Of a stretch of DNA of 64,000 nt, positions 1 through 8,397 are shown piece by piece (the stretch's first letter is position 1; every line of letters starts with the position of its first letter). Where the stretch lies: contig JBJHCW010000002.1 of assembly GCA_050486205.1 (NCBI GenBank), positions 248,001 to 312,000 on the forward strand, given 5' to 3'. The DNA is from PWQG01 sp050486205. GTDB taxonomy: Bacteria; Pseudomonadota; Gammaproteobacteria; Pseudomonadales; Pseudohongiellaceae. Under the pieces are notes generated by a model. The model ran no database searches. It was not told the origin of the DNA and saw only the letters and a list, made by a program, of their open reading frames with translations. Position numbers and translations under genes: made by a program.

Positions 1-221
1 TCGCGAATGGCCGCTGCCAGCCGGAACAGTATGGGGATGTCCACCCGCGCAAGCGACTGACCCAATTGCAGGGCAAGCCAGGCCTGCACATCGTCGCGTG
101 ACTTCAACCAGTGCGCCTCAATGGCGTACTCCAGCCCTTGTGAGAAGGCGTAAGCACCTACCGGCAGCGTACTGCTGCTCAACTGCATGAGGCGCAGCAG
201 ATTGTTGTCAGTGATGGTCAT
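1..221 (-). CDS. ureF: Urease accessory protein UreF (partial, N-terminal part)
   Basis: UreF forms the UreD-UreF-UreG complex that loads nickel into apo-urease. Only the first 73 codons lie in the window; the rest is beyond the left edge. Translation from the ATG at 221 begins MTITDNNLLRLMQL and continues with the family signature SSTLPVGAYAFSQGLEYA, which is diagnostic for UreF. The start overlaps the 3' end of ureE by 14 bp in another frame, as expected for translational coupling. ureG is not in the window and probably follows. Confidence 0.9.
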   Translation of the reverse strand, partial: MTITDNNLLRLMQLSSSTLPVGAYAFSQGLEYAIEAHWLKSRDDVQAWLALQLGQSLARVDIPILFRLAAAIR

Positions 222-684
222 GTGCGTGTTCGTGTGTGTGCTCGCCATGCAGGGCCTGACCGCTGTAGGCGCCAGACTCGGGAACAAATACGTGATTGCT
301 GTACTGCACACTCATGCCCAGCAACAACAGCATTTCCTCCAGCACATGATCGGGCTGCAGCCGCAGACTGAGCTTGCCGATCTGCACTTTCACATGGCGG
401 TTGCCAAGGTGATAACAGGCTTTGCTGAAAACCTCCCAGTCATCGCAGCTGGCAATCAGCAGGGGCTCGATTGCGCCCTCCACCAGAATGCGCCGACCAC
501 ATCGGCTCTGAAGCATTTCACCGACCTGGAGCGGCCTTCCACGTTCCAGAAAAAGGCGTATCTCCTGGCCATCGGTGGAAAATACGCGCAATCTACCGCG
601 GTCGCGTTGTTCGTGACTGAGGATCACCTTCAGGTCCGGATCAATACCATTGACCGTTCCGATTCGTTCATAGACTTCAAGCAT
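208..684 (-). CDS. ureE: Urease accessory protein UreE, nickel metallochaperone
   Basis: UreE binds nickel and delivers it to the urease assembly complex in the cytoplasm. The 158-residue product begins MLEVYERIG and ends in a histidine-rich tail (HGEHTHEHAHDHH), the usual nickel-storing C-terminus of many UreE proteins. It lies 32 bp after ureC and overlaps ureF by 14 bp. The His tail suggests some nickel buffering capacity, which fits the HupE/UreJ-type permease gene in the same cluster. Confidence 0.95.
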   Translation of the reverse strand: MLEVYERIGTVNGIDPDLKVILSHEQRDRGRLRVFSTDGQEIRLFLERGRPLQVGEMLQSRCGRRILVEGAIEPLLIASCDDWEVFSKACYHLGNRHVKVQIGKLSLRLQPDHVLEEMLLLLGMSVQYSNHVFVPESGAYSGQALHGEHTHEHAHDHH

Positions 685-716
685 TGCACTGACCTCGGTC
701 GCGTGTTCGTCTGTTC

Positions 717-2420
717 TCAGAATAGGCAGTAGCGTTGAGCAAGCGGCAACTCGATTGCCGGCTCACAGGTAAGCAGTTCTCCATCGGCTCTCACCTCGTA
801 GGTCTGCGGATCCACTTCAATGCGTGGCATCCAGTCATTCAACAACATATCCGTTTTGCGAATGTTTCTTGTATTCCTGCAGGCGACCAGCGTACGTTGC
901 AGCCCCAGCATCCGGGCAATGTCCTCCTCAAATGCTGCCTGGCAGGTAAAGGTCACGGACAAGGCCGGGGAAGCCGCACCAAAAGCGCCAAACATGGAGC
1001 GATAGTGAACCGGCTGCGGTGTTGGAATTGATGCGTTCGGATCGCCCATCGGAGCAGCAACTATCATGCCTGATTTGATGATCAGCGATGGTTTGATGCC
1101 AAAAAATGCAGGCTTCCACAACACCAGATCAGCCAGTTTTCCGGTCTCCACAGATCCGACCTCGTCGGAAATACCGTGCGTGATGGCCGGGTTGATGGTG
1201 TATTTGGCGATGTAGCGCCGCACCCGGTAGTTATCCATGCCCTGACGGTCCTGGGCAAGTGTGCCACGTTGCACTTTCATTTTGTGCGCGGTCTGCCAGG
1301 TGCGTGTGACAACCTCACCAACACGCCCCATGGCCTGGGAGTCAGAGGCGATCATGCTGAACGCACCAAGATCGTGCAGTATGTCCTCAGCGGCAATGGT
1401 TTCCTTCCGTATACGCGAGTCGGCAAAGGCAACATCCTCGGGAATGGATGCATCCAGGTGGTGACAGACCATCAGCATATCCAGATGTTCATCAACAGTG
1501 TTGCGGGTGTAGGGCCGGGTCGGGTTGGTGGACGAAGGCAGCACATTGGCTTCAGCACAGGCCTTGATGATATCCGGTGCGTGACCGCCGCCAGCACCTT
1601 CGGTGTGGTAGGTATGTATGGCGCGACCGGCAAATGCGGCAATGGTGTCGTCCACAAATCCGGACTCGTTCAATGTATCGGTATGGATGGCCACCTGCAC
1701 ATCAAAGCGCTCGGCAACGCTGAGACAGTTGTCGATAGAGGCGGGCGTGGTCCCCCAGTCCTCGTGCAACTTGAGCCCGCACGCGCCAGCGCGCATCTGC
1801 TCCACCAGCGCTTCCGGCAGGCTGGCATTGCCTTTGGCCAGAAACCCGAAATTCATTGGCATCGCGTCGGTCGCCTGCAACATCTTGTGCATATACCACG
1901 CGCCGGGCGTACAGGTGGTTGCGTTGGTGCCGGTAGCCGGGCCGGTGCCGCCGCCAATCATGGTGGTGATGCCGGACATCAGTGCCTCGTCAACCTGCTG
2001 TGGGCAGATGAAGTGTATGTGGGCGTCAACCCCACCCGCGGTCAATATGGAGCCCTCTCCGGCTATGATCTCGGTGCCCGGTCCAATGATGATATCCACA
2101 CCATCCTGCACATCCGGATTGCCCGCCTTTCCAATGGCAGCGATACGACCGGCGCGCACCCCAACATCAGCTTTGACGATGCCCCAATGGTCAACAATCA
2201 GTGCATTGGTGATGACCAGATCCATGGCAGTCAGACCACAGGCCTGACTTTGCCCCATGCCGTCACGGATCACCTTGCCACCACCGAATTTCACTTCGTC
2301 ACCGTAGATGGTCATGTCCCGTTCGACCTCAATCCAGAGATCGGTATCCGCCAGGCGGACCCGGTCGCCGGTGGTGGGTCCGAACATCTGGGCATAGGTC
2401 TGTCGATCAATTGATGTCAC
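717..2420 (-). CDS. ureC: Urease alpha subunit UreC
   Basis: UreC is the catalytic subunit of cytoplasmic urease, which hydrolyses urea to ammonia and carbamate. I place the start at GTG 2420: it has a GAGGAG Shine-Dalgarno 7 nt upstream and gives 567 residues, the classical length. A longer reading to 2435 would need a TTG that is itself part of that upstream region. In this numbering the nickel ligands and carbamylated lysine fall at the classical positions: H134 and H136 in AHIHF, K217 in GLKLHEDWG. The MVCHH catalytic loop and SDSQAMGRVGE motif are also present. The start overlaps ureB by 14 bp. Confidence 0.97.
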   Translation of the reverse strand: MTSIDRQTYAQMFGPTTGDRVRLADTDLWIEVERDMTIYGDEVKFGGGKVIRDGMGQSQACGLTAMDLVITNALIVDHWGIVKADVGVRAGRIAAIGKAGNPDVQDGVDIIIGPGTEIIAGEGSILTAGGVDAHIHFICPQQVDEALMSGITTMIGGGTGPATGTNATTCTPGAWYMHKMLQATDAMPMNFGFLAKGNASLPEALVEQMRAGACGLKLHEDWGTTPASIDNCLSVAERFDVQVAIHTDTLNESGFVDDTIAAFAGRAIHTYHTEGAGGGHAPDIIKACAEANVLPSSTNPTRPYTRNTVDEHLDMLMVCHHLDASIPEDVAFADSRIRKETIAAEDILHDLGAFSMIASDSQAMGRVGEVVTRTWQTAHKMKVQRGTLAQDRQGMDNYRVRRYIAKYTINPAITHGISDEVGSVETGKLADLVLWKPAFFGIKPSLIIKSGMIVAAPMGDPNASIPTPQPVHYRSMFGAFGAASPALSVTFTCQAAFEEDIARMLGLQRTLVACRNTRNIRKTDMLLNDWMPRIEVDPQTYEVRADGELLTCEPAIELPLAQRYCLF

Positions 2421-2763
2421 TGTCAAACTCCTCAACCGGCCCCATCACCTGACCCCGGAATCCGTAAATGTGCCTGCTGCCACCATAAGTCACCAGAGAC
2501 ACTGTCCGGCTCTGACCGGGTTCGAATCTCACGGCAGTGCCAGCGGCTATATCAAGTCGAAAACCCAGTGCCTTTTCCCGGTCAAAGTGCAGTGCCGGAT
2601 TGGTTTCATAGAAGTGGTAGTGCGAGCCCACCTGGATCGGGCGATCACCGCGATTTTCGACCCGTACGGTAATTCGCATACGTCCTTCATTGATTTCGAT
2701 ATCACCTTCCCCGCAATGGATTTCGCCGGGAATCATAAGTGGTTTGACCTTGGTATCGGACAT
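2407..2763 (-). CDS. ureB: Urease beta subunit UreB
   Basis: UreB is the structural beta subunit of urease. The 118-residue product begins MSDTKVKPLMIPGEIHCGEG and carries the conserved NPALHFDR and GFRLDIAAGTAVRFEPG segments. Separate ureA and ureB genes are the normal bacterial three-subunit arrangement. It lies 10 bp after ureA and overlaps the GTG start of ureC. Confidence 0.96.
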   Translation of the reverse strand: MSDTKVKPLMIPGEIHCGEGDIEINEGRMRITVRVENRGDRPIQVGSHYHFYETNPALHFDREKALGFRLDIAAGTAVRFEPGQSRTVSLVTYGGSRHIYGFRGQVMGPVEEFDSDIN

Positions 2764-2773
2764 GATGCCTGCC

Positions 2774-3076
2774 TCAGCTGATCGGATTGTGGACGGTCAC
2801 CAACTTGGTGCCATCGGGAAAAGTGGCCTCAACCTGCACTTCCGGGATCAACTCCTGCACGCCGTCCATCACCTGTTCGGAGGTCAGTACCTGTTTGCCA
2901 TGACTCATCAGTTCGGCAACAGTACGCCCGTCGCGTGCTCCTTCCAGAATCTCCATTGAAATCAGCGCCACCGCCTCCGGATAATTGAGCCTGAGGCCCC
3001 GGGCCAGCCGCCGCTCGGCAAGCAGGGCTGCGGTAAAAAGCAGTAGCTTGTCTTTCTCTCGTGGTAACAACTCCAT
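2774..3076 (-). CDS. ureA: Urease gamma subunit UreA
   Basis: UreA is the small structural subunit of urease. The product has 100 residues, the standard length, begins MELLPREKDKLLLF and contains the conserved GLRLNYPEAVALIS and DGTKLVTVHNPI segments. It follows ureD by 47 bp and precedes ureB by 10 bp in one operon. Confidence 0.96.
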   Translation of the reverse strand: MELLPREKDKLLLFTAALLAERRLARGLRLNYPEAVALISMEILEGARDGRTVAELMSHGKQVLTSEQVMDGVQELIPEVQVEATFPDGTKLVTVHNPIS

Positions 3077-3123
3077 GGTTCAATCCATCCCGTTGAAAAG
3101 TTTCAGTGCTGTTGCAAAAGGCA

Positions 3124-4005
3124 TCACGTAGACCAGATTCCCGGACTGGATGCCTCGCGCAGCAGCACTACCGGTCGCAGCAGGCGCCACAATGCTGTGA
3201 ATGCCCCGCGGCATTCCTCCGAACAGCCACCCAGGTAACGTGCCACCAGAAGATCACCAATCAACGTGATGGCTGCCATGCCACGACCGGCTTCTGAAGC
3301 CAGAGCCTGACGCAGTGTTGGCATCAACGCGGCAATACGTTGCTCACTGCCGTTCACGGTCGCAACCATGATGCCGCTCACAGCCTGCGACTGCATGCCG
3401 GCCATGGCTTGATACAGCGCCCGGCTGTCATCCGTCAGATCAAGGTGTTCAACCAGCAAGGGACGACCGTCACGGTTAAGCACAAAACGCTGTCGTAGTT
3501 CGCCCTCTCCAAAGTCCTGCCCGCAGGCGGGCAATCCCAGACAGCTTATCTCCCAACCGATGAAAACACTGTGACAGTGCAGGTCCACCGTGGTTTCCAT
3601 GCTGCCCCGGGCATCAGGGTAAACAATGGTCTCCTGTGGCAACCACTCCAGTGATGCGTCCTCGCCCACGTTCAGTTGATTGCATTGACGCTGCCATTGC
3701 CTATCCTTGCGAGCCCGATACAAGCGCCCCGCGCCAGGGGTTGTGGCCAGCACACGCGCTCGTTCATCCAGGGTCAGGGTAATGCGAAGGTCGTCACCGG
3801 ATACCAACCCGCCTGGCGGGTGCAGCAGGTACACATGAGCAAGATCGCGACCTTCAGGATAGAAGGGACGTTGCACATACAGCGGTCCTTCGTGCTGGCT
3901 GTGAGTCAGGCGACAGCCGCCCGGACGCTGGGTGAAGCGAAGTGCCAGTGAGGCCGGCCAACGCGAGCCGTCTCTAAACGGCAAGATGTTTGCTGATGAG
4001 CTCAT
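3124..4005 (-). CDS. ureD: Urease accessory protein UreD
   Basis: UreD is the scaffold that binds apo-urease and recruits UreF and UreG for nickel insertion. The 293-residue product shows the family segments GPLYVQRPFYPEG, HVYLLHPPGGLVSGD and TTPGAGRLYR. The ATG at 4005 overlaps the 3' end of urtE by 32 bp and has only a weak ribosome site; a start slightly downstream is possible. The overlap shows that the urt and ure genes are transcribed together, so transport and hydrolysis of urea are probably co-expressed. Confidence 0.94.
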   Translation of the reverse strand: MSSSANILPFRDGSRWPASLALRFTQRPGGCRLTHSQHEGPLYVQRPFYPEGRDLAHVYLLHPPGGLVSGDDLRITLTLDERARVLATTPGAGRLYRARKDRQWQRQCNQLNVGEDASLEWLPQETIVYPDARGSMETTVDLHCHSVFIGWEISCLGLPACGQDFGEGELRQRFVLNRDGRPLLVEHLDLTDDSRALYQAMAGMQSQAVSGIMVATVNGSEQRIAALMPTLRQALASEAGRGMAAITLIGDLLVARYLGGCSEECRGAFTALWRLLRPVVLLREASSPGIWST

Positions 4006-4666
4006 CTGAGAGATCCGTCATTGCGCCAGTTGCGACCACGCGTCCTTTTTCCATGAGCCGGAATTCGCGTCCGACCCGTCTGGCAAATGCCAGTTTCTGC
4101 TCGACCAACACCACCGTCATGCCTTCCTCATTCAGCCGGGTAACCACATCACCGATCTGCGCAACAATATTTGGCTGAATGCCTTCGTTGGGTTCATCCA
4201 GCACCAGGACACGAGGGTCAATCACCAGGGCGCGACCTATGGCAAGTTGCTGCTGCTGCCCACCGGAAAGATCGCCGCCACGGCGGTCCAGCATTTCCCT
4301 GAGCACGGGAAACAGCTCGAATATCCTGTCGGGAATTTCACGCGCACCATCAGAGCGGCTGATCAGGCCAATCTCCAGATTCTCCCGCACCGACAGTTTC
4401 GGAAAGATGTCCCGGCCCTGCGGTACATACCCAATGCCCATCCGGGCACGGGCATGGGCTGGCTTCTTCTGCAGCGCCTGGCCATCAAAACGGATCTCAC
4501 CGCTGGCAACGGGCAAAAGGCCCATCAGGCATTTCAGCAGAGTGGTCTTGCCAACGCCGTTTCTCCCCATGATGCAGGTACAGGAGCCAGGCGTCACAGA
4601 CAAGTCCAGATCCCACAATATTTGCGAACCGCCATACAACTGGTTGACGCCTTTGACCTCTATCAT
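3974..4666 (-). CDS. urtE: Urea ABC transporter ATPase UrtE
   Basis: UrtE is one of the two ATPases of the high-affinity urea importer of the branched-chain amino-acid transporter class (LivF-like). The 230-residue product has Walker A (GRNGVGKTTL), the ABC signature (LSGGQQQQLAIGRAL) and Walker B (VLVLDEPNEGI). The ending DEPNEGIQPNIV is typical of UrtE. Its ATG overlaps the urtD stop codon in an ATGA arrangement. Confidence 0.95.
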   Translation of the reverse strand: MIEVKGVNQLYGGSQILWDLDLSVTPGSCTCIMGRNGVGKTTLLKCLMGLLPVASGEIRFDGQALQKKPAHARARMGIGYVPQGRDIFPKLSVRENLEIGLISRSDGAREIPDRIFELFPVLREMLDRRGGDLSGGQQQQLAIGRALVIDPRVLVLDEPNEGIQPNIVAQIGDVVTRLNEEGMTVVLVEQKLAFARRVGREFRLMEKGRVVATGAMTDLSDELISKHLAV

Positions 4667-5424
4667 GCCGACTCTCCCAGATACACACGCACAACATCCG
4701 GATGGTTCTGGACCTGGTCCATAGTGCCTTCGGCCAGCACACTGCCCTGGTGCAACACTGTGACCGTGCGGGCAATGCTGCGCACAAATTCCATATCATG
4801 CTCAACCACCACGACGGTACGCTTTCCAGCAAGAGATACCAGCAGCTCGGCAGTGCGTTCGGTTTCCTGAGCCGTCATGCCGGCAACCGGCTCGTCGACC
4901 AACAGCAATCGTGGATCGGACACCAGCAACATACCGATTTCCAGCCACTGCTTCTGCCCATGTGAAAGTGAACCTGCTAGTTGTTGCCGGTGCGCAGCAA
5001 GACCGATGGTCTGCAGCACCTCATCAATCCTGTCGGCCTGCTCAGGGCTGATTTTCGCAAACAGGTTGTGCCACACGCCTTTGTGGGCACGCAGCGACAG
5101 CTCCAGGTTGCAGAATACCGATTGCGCTTCAAACACCGTAGGTTTCTGGAATTTTCGTCCTATACCAAGCTGCGCGATGCTGGCCTCATCGTGTTTGAGC
5201 AGATCTATGGACTGTCCGAACCACACCTGACCGGCATCACAGCGGGTCTTGCCGGTGATCACATCCATCAAGGTGGTCTTGCCGGCACCATTGGCGCCAA
5301 TGAGGCAGCGCAGCTCGCCATCATTGACATAGAGATTGAGCCCGTTCAGCGCCTTGAAGCCATCGAAACTTACCGTCAAACCTTCAATGTATAGAATGAC
5401 ATTGCGATCCACGTTCAGCTTCAT
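4663..5424 (-). CDS. urtD: Urea ABC transporter ATPase UrtD
   Basis: UrtD is the LivG-like ATPase of the urea importer. The 253-residue product has Walker A (GANGAGKTTLMDVITGKT), the signature LSHGQKQWLEIGM and Walker B (LLLVDEPVAGM). The sequence SHGQKQWLEIGM separates UrtD from ordinary amino-acid transport ATPases. Both ends overlap neighbours by 4 bp (ATGA), so it is translationally coupled to urtC and urtE. Confidence 0.95.
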   Translation of the reverse strand: MKLNVDRNVILYIEGLTVSFDGFKALNGLNLYVNDGELRCLIGANGAGKTTLMDVITGKTRCDAGQVWFGQSIDLLKHDEASIAQLGIGRKFQKPTVFEAQSVFCNLELSLRAHKGVWHNLFAKISPEQADRIDEVLQTIGLAAHRQQLAGSLSHGQKQWLEIGMLLVSDPRLLLVDEPVAGMTAQETERTAELLVSLAGKRTVVVVEHDMEFVRSIARTVTVLHQGSVLAEGTMDQVQNHPDVVRVYLGESA

Positions 5425-6584
5425 GCGCTTGCCCCCCGTGCCCGTTTGCCCGGCGGTGAATCGGGGTCACTACCCGTGGCGTCAGCATTTTTCATACGCT
5501 TTTGCAGCAGGCCGACAAGGCCGCGCGGCAGGAACAGTGTCACCACCACAAACAGAGCGCCCAGCATGAACAACCAACTGTCCGGCCATACCGACGTGAA
5601 CCGGGTCTTGGCATAAGCCACCAGCACCGCGCCGACTATGGCGCCATACAATGTACCCCGGCCACCAACAGCCACCCATACCACAATCTCAATGGAACGT
5701 ACCGGAGTGAACTCACCCGGATTGATGATGCCCACCTGCGGCACATACATGGCACCCGCCAGACCGGCCAGCACAGCTGAGTAGACAAACAGCCACAACT
5801 TGTAACTCTCTGTACGATAGCCCAGAAAGCGGGCGCGCGGTTCAGCATCACGAATGGCCAGTATCACCTTGCCCATACGCGAGCGGGTGATGAAGTGGCT
5901 GATCACGTAAGCGATAGCAAGCAGCACAGCTGTTATTGCAAACAGGGCAACCCGCGTGCTGTCCTCGCGCAAGCTGAACCCCAGCATATCCCTGAAGTCG
6001 GTCAGCCCGTTGTTGCCACCAAACCCCATCTCGTTTCTGAAGAACGCCAACATGAGGGCATAAGTCATTGCCTGCGTCATGATGGAAAGATAGACCCCGG
6101 TCACACGGGATCGGAACGCCAGCCAACCAAATACAAACGCCAGCAGGCCAGGCACAAACATCACCATCAACATGGCGAACCAGAACTTGTCCATGCCCAT
6201 CCAATACCACGGTAATGACTCCCAGTTCAGAAACACCATGAAGTCCGGCAACTCGGGATGACCGTACACGCCACGATCCCCGATCTGGCGCATGAGATGC
6301 ATGCCCATGGCGTAACCGCCGAGCGCAAAGAACGCGCCATGGCCCAGGCTCAGAATCCCGCAATAACCCCAGATCACATCCACCGCCAGCGCCAGCATGG
6401 CGTAACACAGGTACTTGCCGAGCAGGCTTATGGTATAGGTGCTCACGTGCAGGGCCGAGTCTTCCGGTATGAGCATATTGGACAGACTGGCAAACAACGT
6501 GGCAACAAACAGAATGCCAACCACCAGCCCGATGTGACTGGTGCCCTGACGCAGGCGCCCCCAGGTCTGCAGTGCATTGATCAT
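5421..6584 (-). CDS. urtC: Urea ABC transporter permease UrtC
   Basis: UrtC is a LivM-like inner-membrane permease of the urea importer. The 387-residue product has about ten hydrophobic segments, the segment DVIWGYCGILSLGHGAFFALGGYAMGMHLMRQ typical of UrtC (abridged here to positions roughly 64-95) and the cytoplasmic loop with RDAEPRARFLGY, where ATPase contact occurs. The ATG has a GGGAG ribosome site 6 nt upstream, lies 13 bp after urtB and overlaps urtD by 4 bp. Confidence 0.95.
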   Translation of the reverse strand: MINALQTWGRLRQGTSHIGLVVGILFVATLFASLSNMLIPEDSALHVSTYTISLLGKYLCYAMLALAVDVIWGYCGILSLGHGAFFALGGYAMGMHLMRQIGDRGVYGHPELPDFMVFLNWESLPWYWMGMDKFWFAMLMVMFVPGLLAFVFGWLAFRSRVTGVYLSIMTQAMTYALMLAFFRNEMGFGGNNGLTDFRDMLGFSLREDSTRVALFAITAVLLAIAYVISHFITRSRMGKVILAIRDAEPRARFLGYRTESYKLWLFVYSAVLAGLAGAMYVPQVGIINPGEFTPVRSIEIVVWVAVGGRGTLYGAIVGAVLVAYAKTRFTSVWPDSWLFMLGALFVVVTLFLPRGLVGLLQKRMKNADATGSDPDSPPGKRARGASA

Positions 6585-6597
6585 TCAGTGCTCCCCG

Positions 6598-8292
6598 TCA
6601 TTCAGCGCTCCTGCCCTTGTGCGGGAACAGGCCCTGTGGCCGGAACTGGATGAACACCACTATAAAAACAAGGATCAGGATTTTCGCCAGCACCGCCCCG
6701 GCATAGGGCTCCATGAACTTTGTGGCCACCCCAAGGGAGAATGCACCTACCAGAGTGCCCAGCAGATTGCCTACCCCGCCAAATACAACCACCATGAACG
6801 AGTCGATGATGTAGGCCTGCCCGAGATTGGGACCAACATTGGTGATCTGGCTCAGGGCCACTCCAGCCATACCGGCAATACCCGAGCCCAGACCAAACGT
6901 CAACGCATCCACACGATCGGTGCGGATACCCATAGCCTTTGCCATGGCCCGGTTTTGTGCAACTGCCCGAACCTGAAGTCCCAGCGAAGTCTTCTTCAGA
7001 ATATAGAGCAGTGCCATGAACACAATGATGGCAAAAACCAGAATGTAGAGCCGGTTCCAGGTGATGGACAGCACCGGGTTGATGTCCCATGTGCCACTCA
7101 TCCAGTCCGGTGACACCACCCGTCGGTTCAACGGTGAAAATATGGTGCGGACCGCCTGCTGCAATATCAGGGATATGCCGAATGTTGCCAGCAGCGTTTC
7201 CAGCGGACGCCCATGCAGGTAACGGATGACAAAGCGCTGTATGAAAATACCCACCAGACCTGCCACCACAAAGGCCGCCGGTATGGCAGCCCAGATCGAA
7301 TAGCCAATCAGTCCGGGCATCAGCATCTGCACGACATAGGTGGTGTAGGCGCCAATCATCAGCATTTCACCGTGTGCCATATTGATCACACCCATGACCC
7401 CAAAGGTGACGGCCAGACCGACTGCGGCCAGCAACAGAATCGAACCCATGCTGAGGCCGTAGAACAATTCCTCGATATAACCGTACCAGGTCATGCGACG
7501 CTCAATGGCGGTCAATGTGGAGGTAATGGCCTCATGGACTTCCGGGTGCATTTCACTGGCAGCCGGATCATTCAGCAGGTTTCGAAGCAGGTTGCGTACC
7601 GGAGATTCCAGTCGACCACTGAGCGCCCGCGCGGCAGCCACCCTGGCGTCAATCATCTCAGCTTCAGAACCGGCAATGCCTCTGGCAACCACATCCATGG
7701 CGACGCCCAGCTCCAGATAGTCCCGCACCACACGATCTTCCTCGGCTTCAAGCGCCTCATGCAGCAGCACAACTGTGCTGGCATCCAGGTTGCGCAGCAT
7801 TTCCCGCGCAGCCAGGCGGCGCTGATCCACATCGCCCTGCATCAGATTGATACGAGCGGTTGCATCGCGCACCACCACGCGCAGGCGATTATTCACACGA
7901 ATGCGCTGAAGATCGAAACTGGCAAGACCAACAACCGGCAGACCGGTCATGACATCCACACCAACGCTGTCGGTACCACTGCCGGTAACGGAAATCAGTT
8001 GAAGCGATTCAGCATCGTAATGCAGACTGCCTTCAGCCAGTGATTCCATCAATGGCAGCACCGATCTGCCTCCCAGGATTTCGAGTTGTTCGAGGATATC
8101 CGCAGCCTCGCGGAAACTGGCAGAGGTCAGATCGCGCAGCAGGGTATCAAGATCACTGCCGGGGTGCTCTTCTTCCGTATCAGCCACAGCCATGGAAGTC
8201 AGACATGTCAGACACAGAACCAGGGTCAGGGTGTGCAGGTAGTTCACAGATCGGTATACTCCGAAGGAAGGGAGTACGTTGTATAACGCCAT
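6598..8292 (-). CDS. urtB: Urea ABC transporter permease UrtB with long N-terminal periplasmic domain
   Basis: UrtB is the LivH-like permease partner of UrtC. Residues about 280-560 hold the membrane domain (NMAHGEMLMIGAYTTYV; GSGIAGMAGVALSQITNVGPNLG). The first ~270 residues are a predicted exported helical domain found in many proteobacterial UrtB proteins. The start is uncertain. ATG 8292 gives 564 residues but lies inside one arm of an inverted repeat. GTG 8247 would begin right before the signal-peptide core (LTLVLCLTCLTSMAVAD) and has a CGGAG about 10 nt upstream. The second start is at least as likely. Confidence 0.92.
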   Translation of the reverse strand: MALYNVLPSFGVYRSVNYLHTLTLVLCLTCLTSMAVADTEEEHPGSDLDTLLRDLTSASFREAADILEQLEILGGRSVLPLMESLAEGSLHYDAESLQLISVTGSGTDSVGVDVMTGLPVVGLASFDLQRIRVNNRLRVVVRDATARINLMQGDVDQRRLAAREMLRNLDASTVVLLHEALEAEEDRVVRDYLELGVAMDVVARGIAGSEAEMIDARVAAARALSGRLESPVRNLLRNLLNDPAASEMHPEVHEAITSTLTAIERRMTWYGYIEELFYGLSMGSILLLAAVGLAVTFGVMGVINMAHGEMLMIGAYTTYVVQMLMPGLIGYSIWAAIPAAFVVAGLVGIFIQRFVIRYLHGRPLETLLATFGISLILQQAVRTIFSPLNRRVVSPDWMSGTWDINPVLSITWNRLYILVFAIIVFMALLYILKKTSLGLQVRAVAQNRAMAKAMGIRTDRVDALTFGLGSGIAGMAGVALSQITNVGPNLGQAYIIDSFMVVVFGGVGNLLGTLVGAFSLGVATKFMEPYAGAVLAKILILVFIVVFIQFRPQGLFPHKGRSAE

Positions 8293-8390
8293 GATCCATC
8301 CGGGCGCCTAACCCCGCCTAAAGGGTCCCGATCAAACTGCGATCAGAGGCCGGACAGACCATGGCGTTATACAACGTACCCCCTTCGTTT
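8263..8390. repeat. Long inverted repeat between urtA and urtB
   Basis: The arm at about 8266-8293 and the arm at about 8360-8387 are reverse complements at roughly 26 of 28 positions, with a perfect 20-base core (GTACGTTGTATAACGCCATG at 8274-8293). The spacer is about 66 bp. In the urt transcript this would form a strong stem just after the urtA stop codon, with the urtB ATG at 8292 inside the 3' arm. Such stems after a binding-protein gene commonly protect its mRNA from 3' decay and raise its level over the permease genes; here it could also restrict urtB translation. A small transposon remnant is an alternative. Confidence 0.85.
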
Positions 8391-8397
8391 CTTTCTC

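Noticed and set aside
1176..2414. Plus-strand frame of 412 codons
   Set aside because: It is the mirror frame of ureC on the opposite strand, has no recognisable domain, and ureC is certain.
2518..2530. GGGTTCGAATCTC resembling a tRNA T-loop
   Set aside because: It lies inside ureB codons, with no acceptor stem, D-arm or anticodon arm around it.
8308..8325. GCCTAAC and GCCTAAA near the urtA-urtB junction as integron-like core sites
   Set aside because: No matching second pair of sites and no cassette; the sequence is the loop of the inverted repeat.
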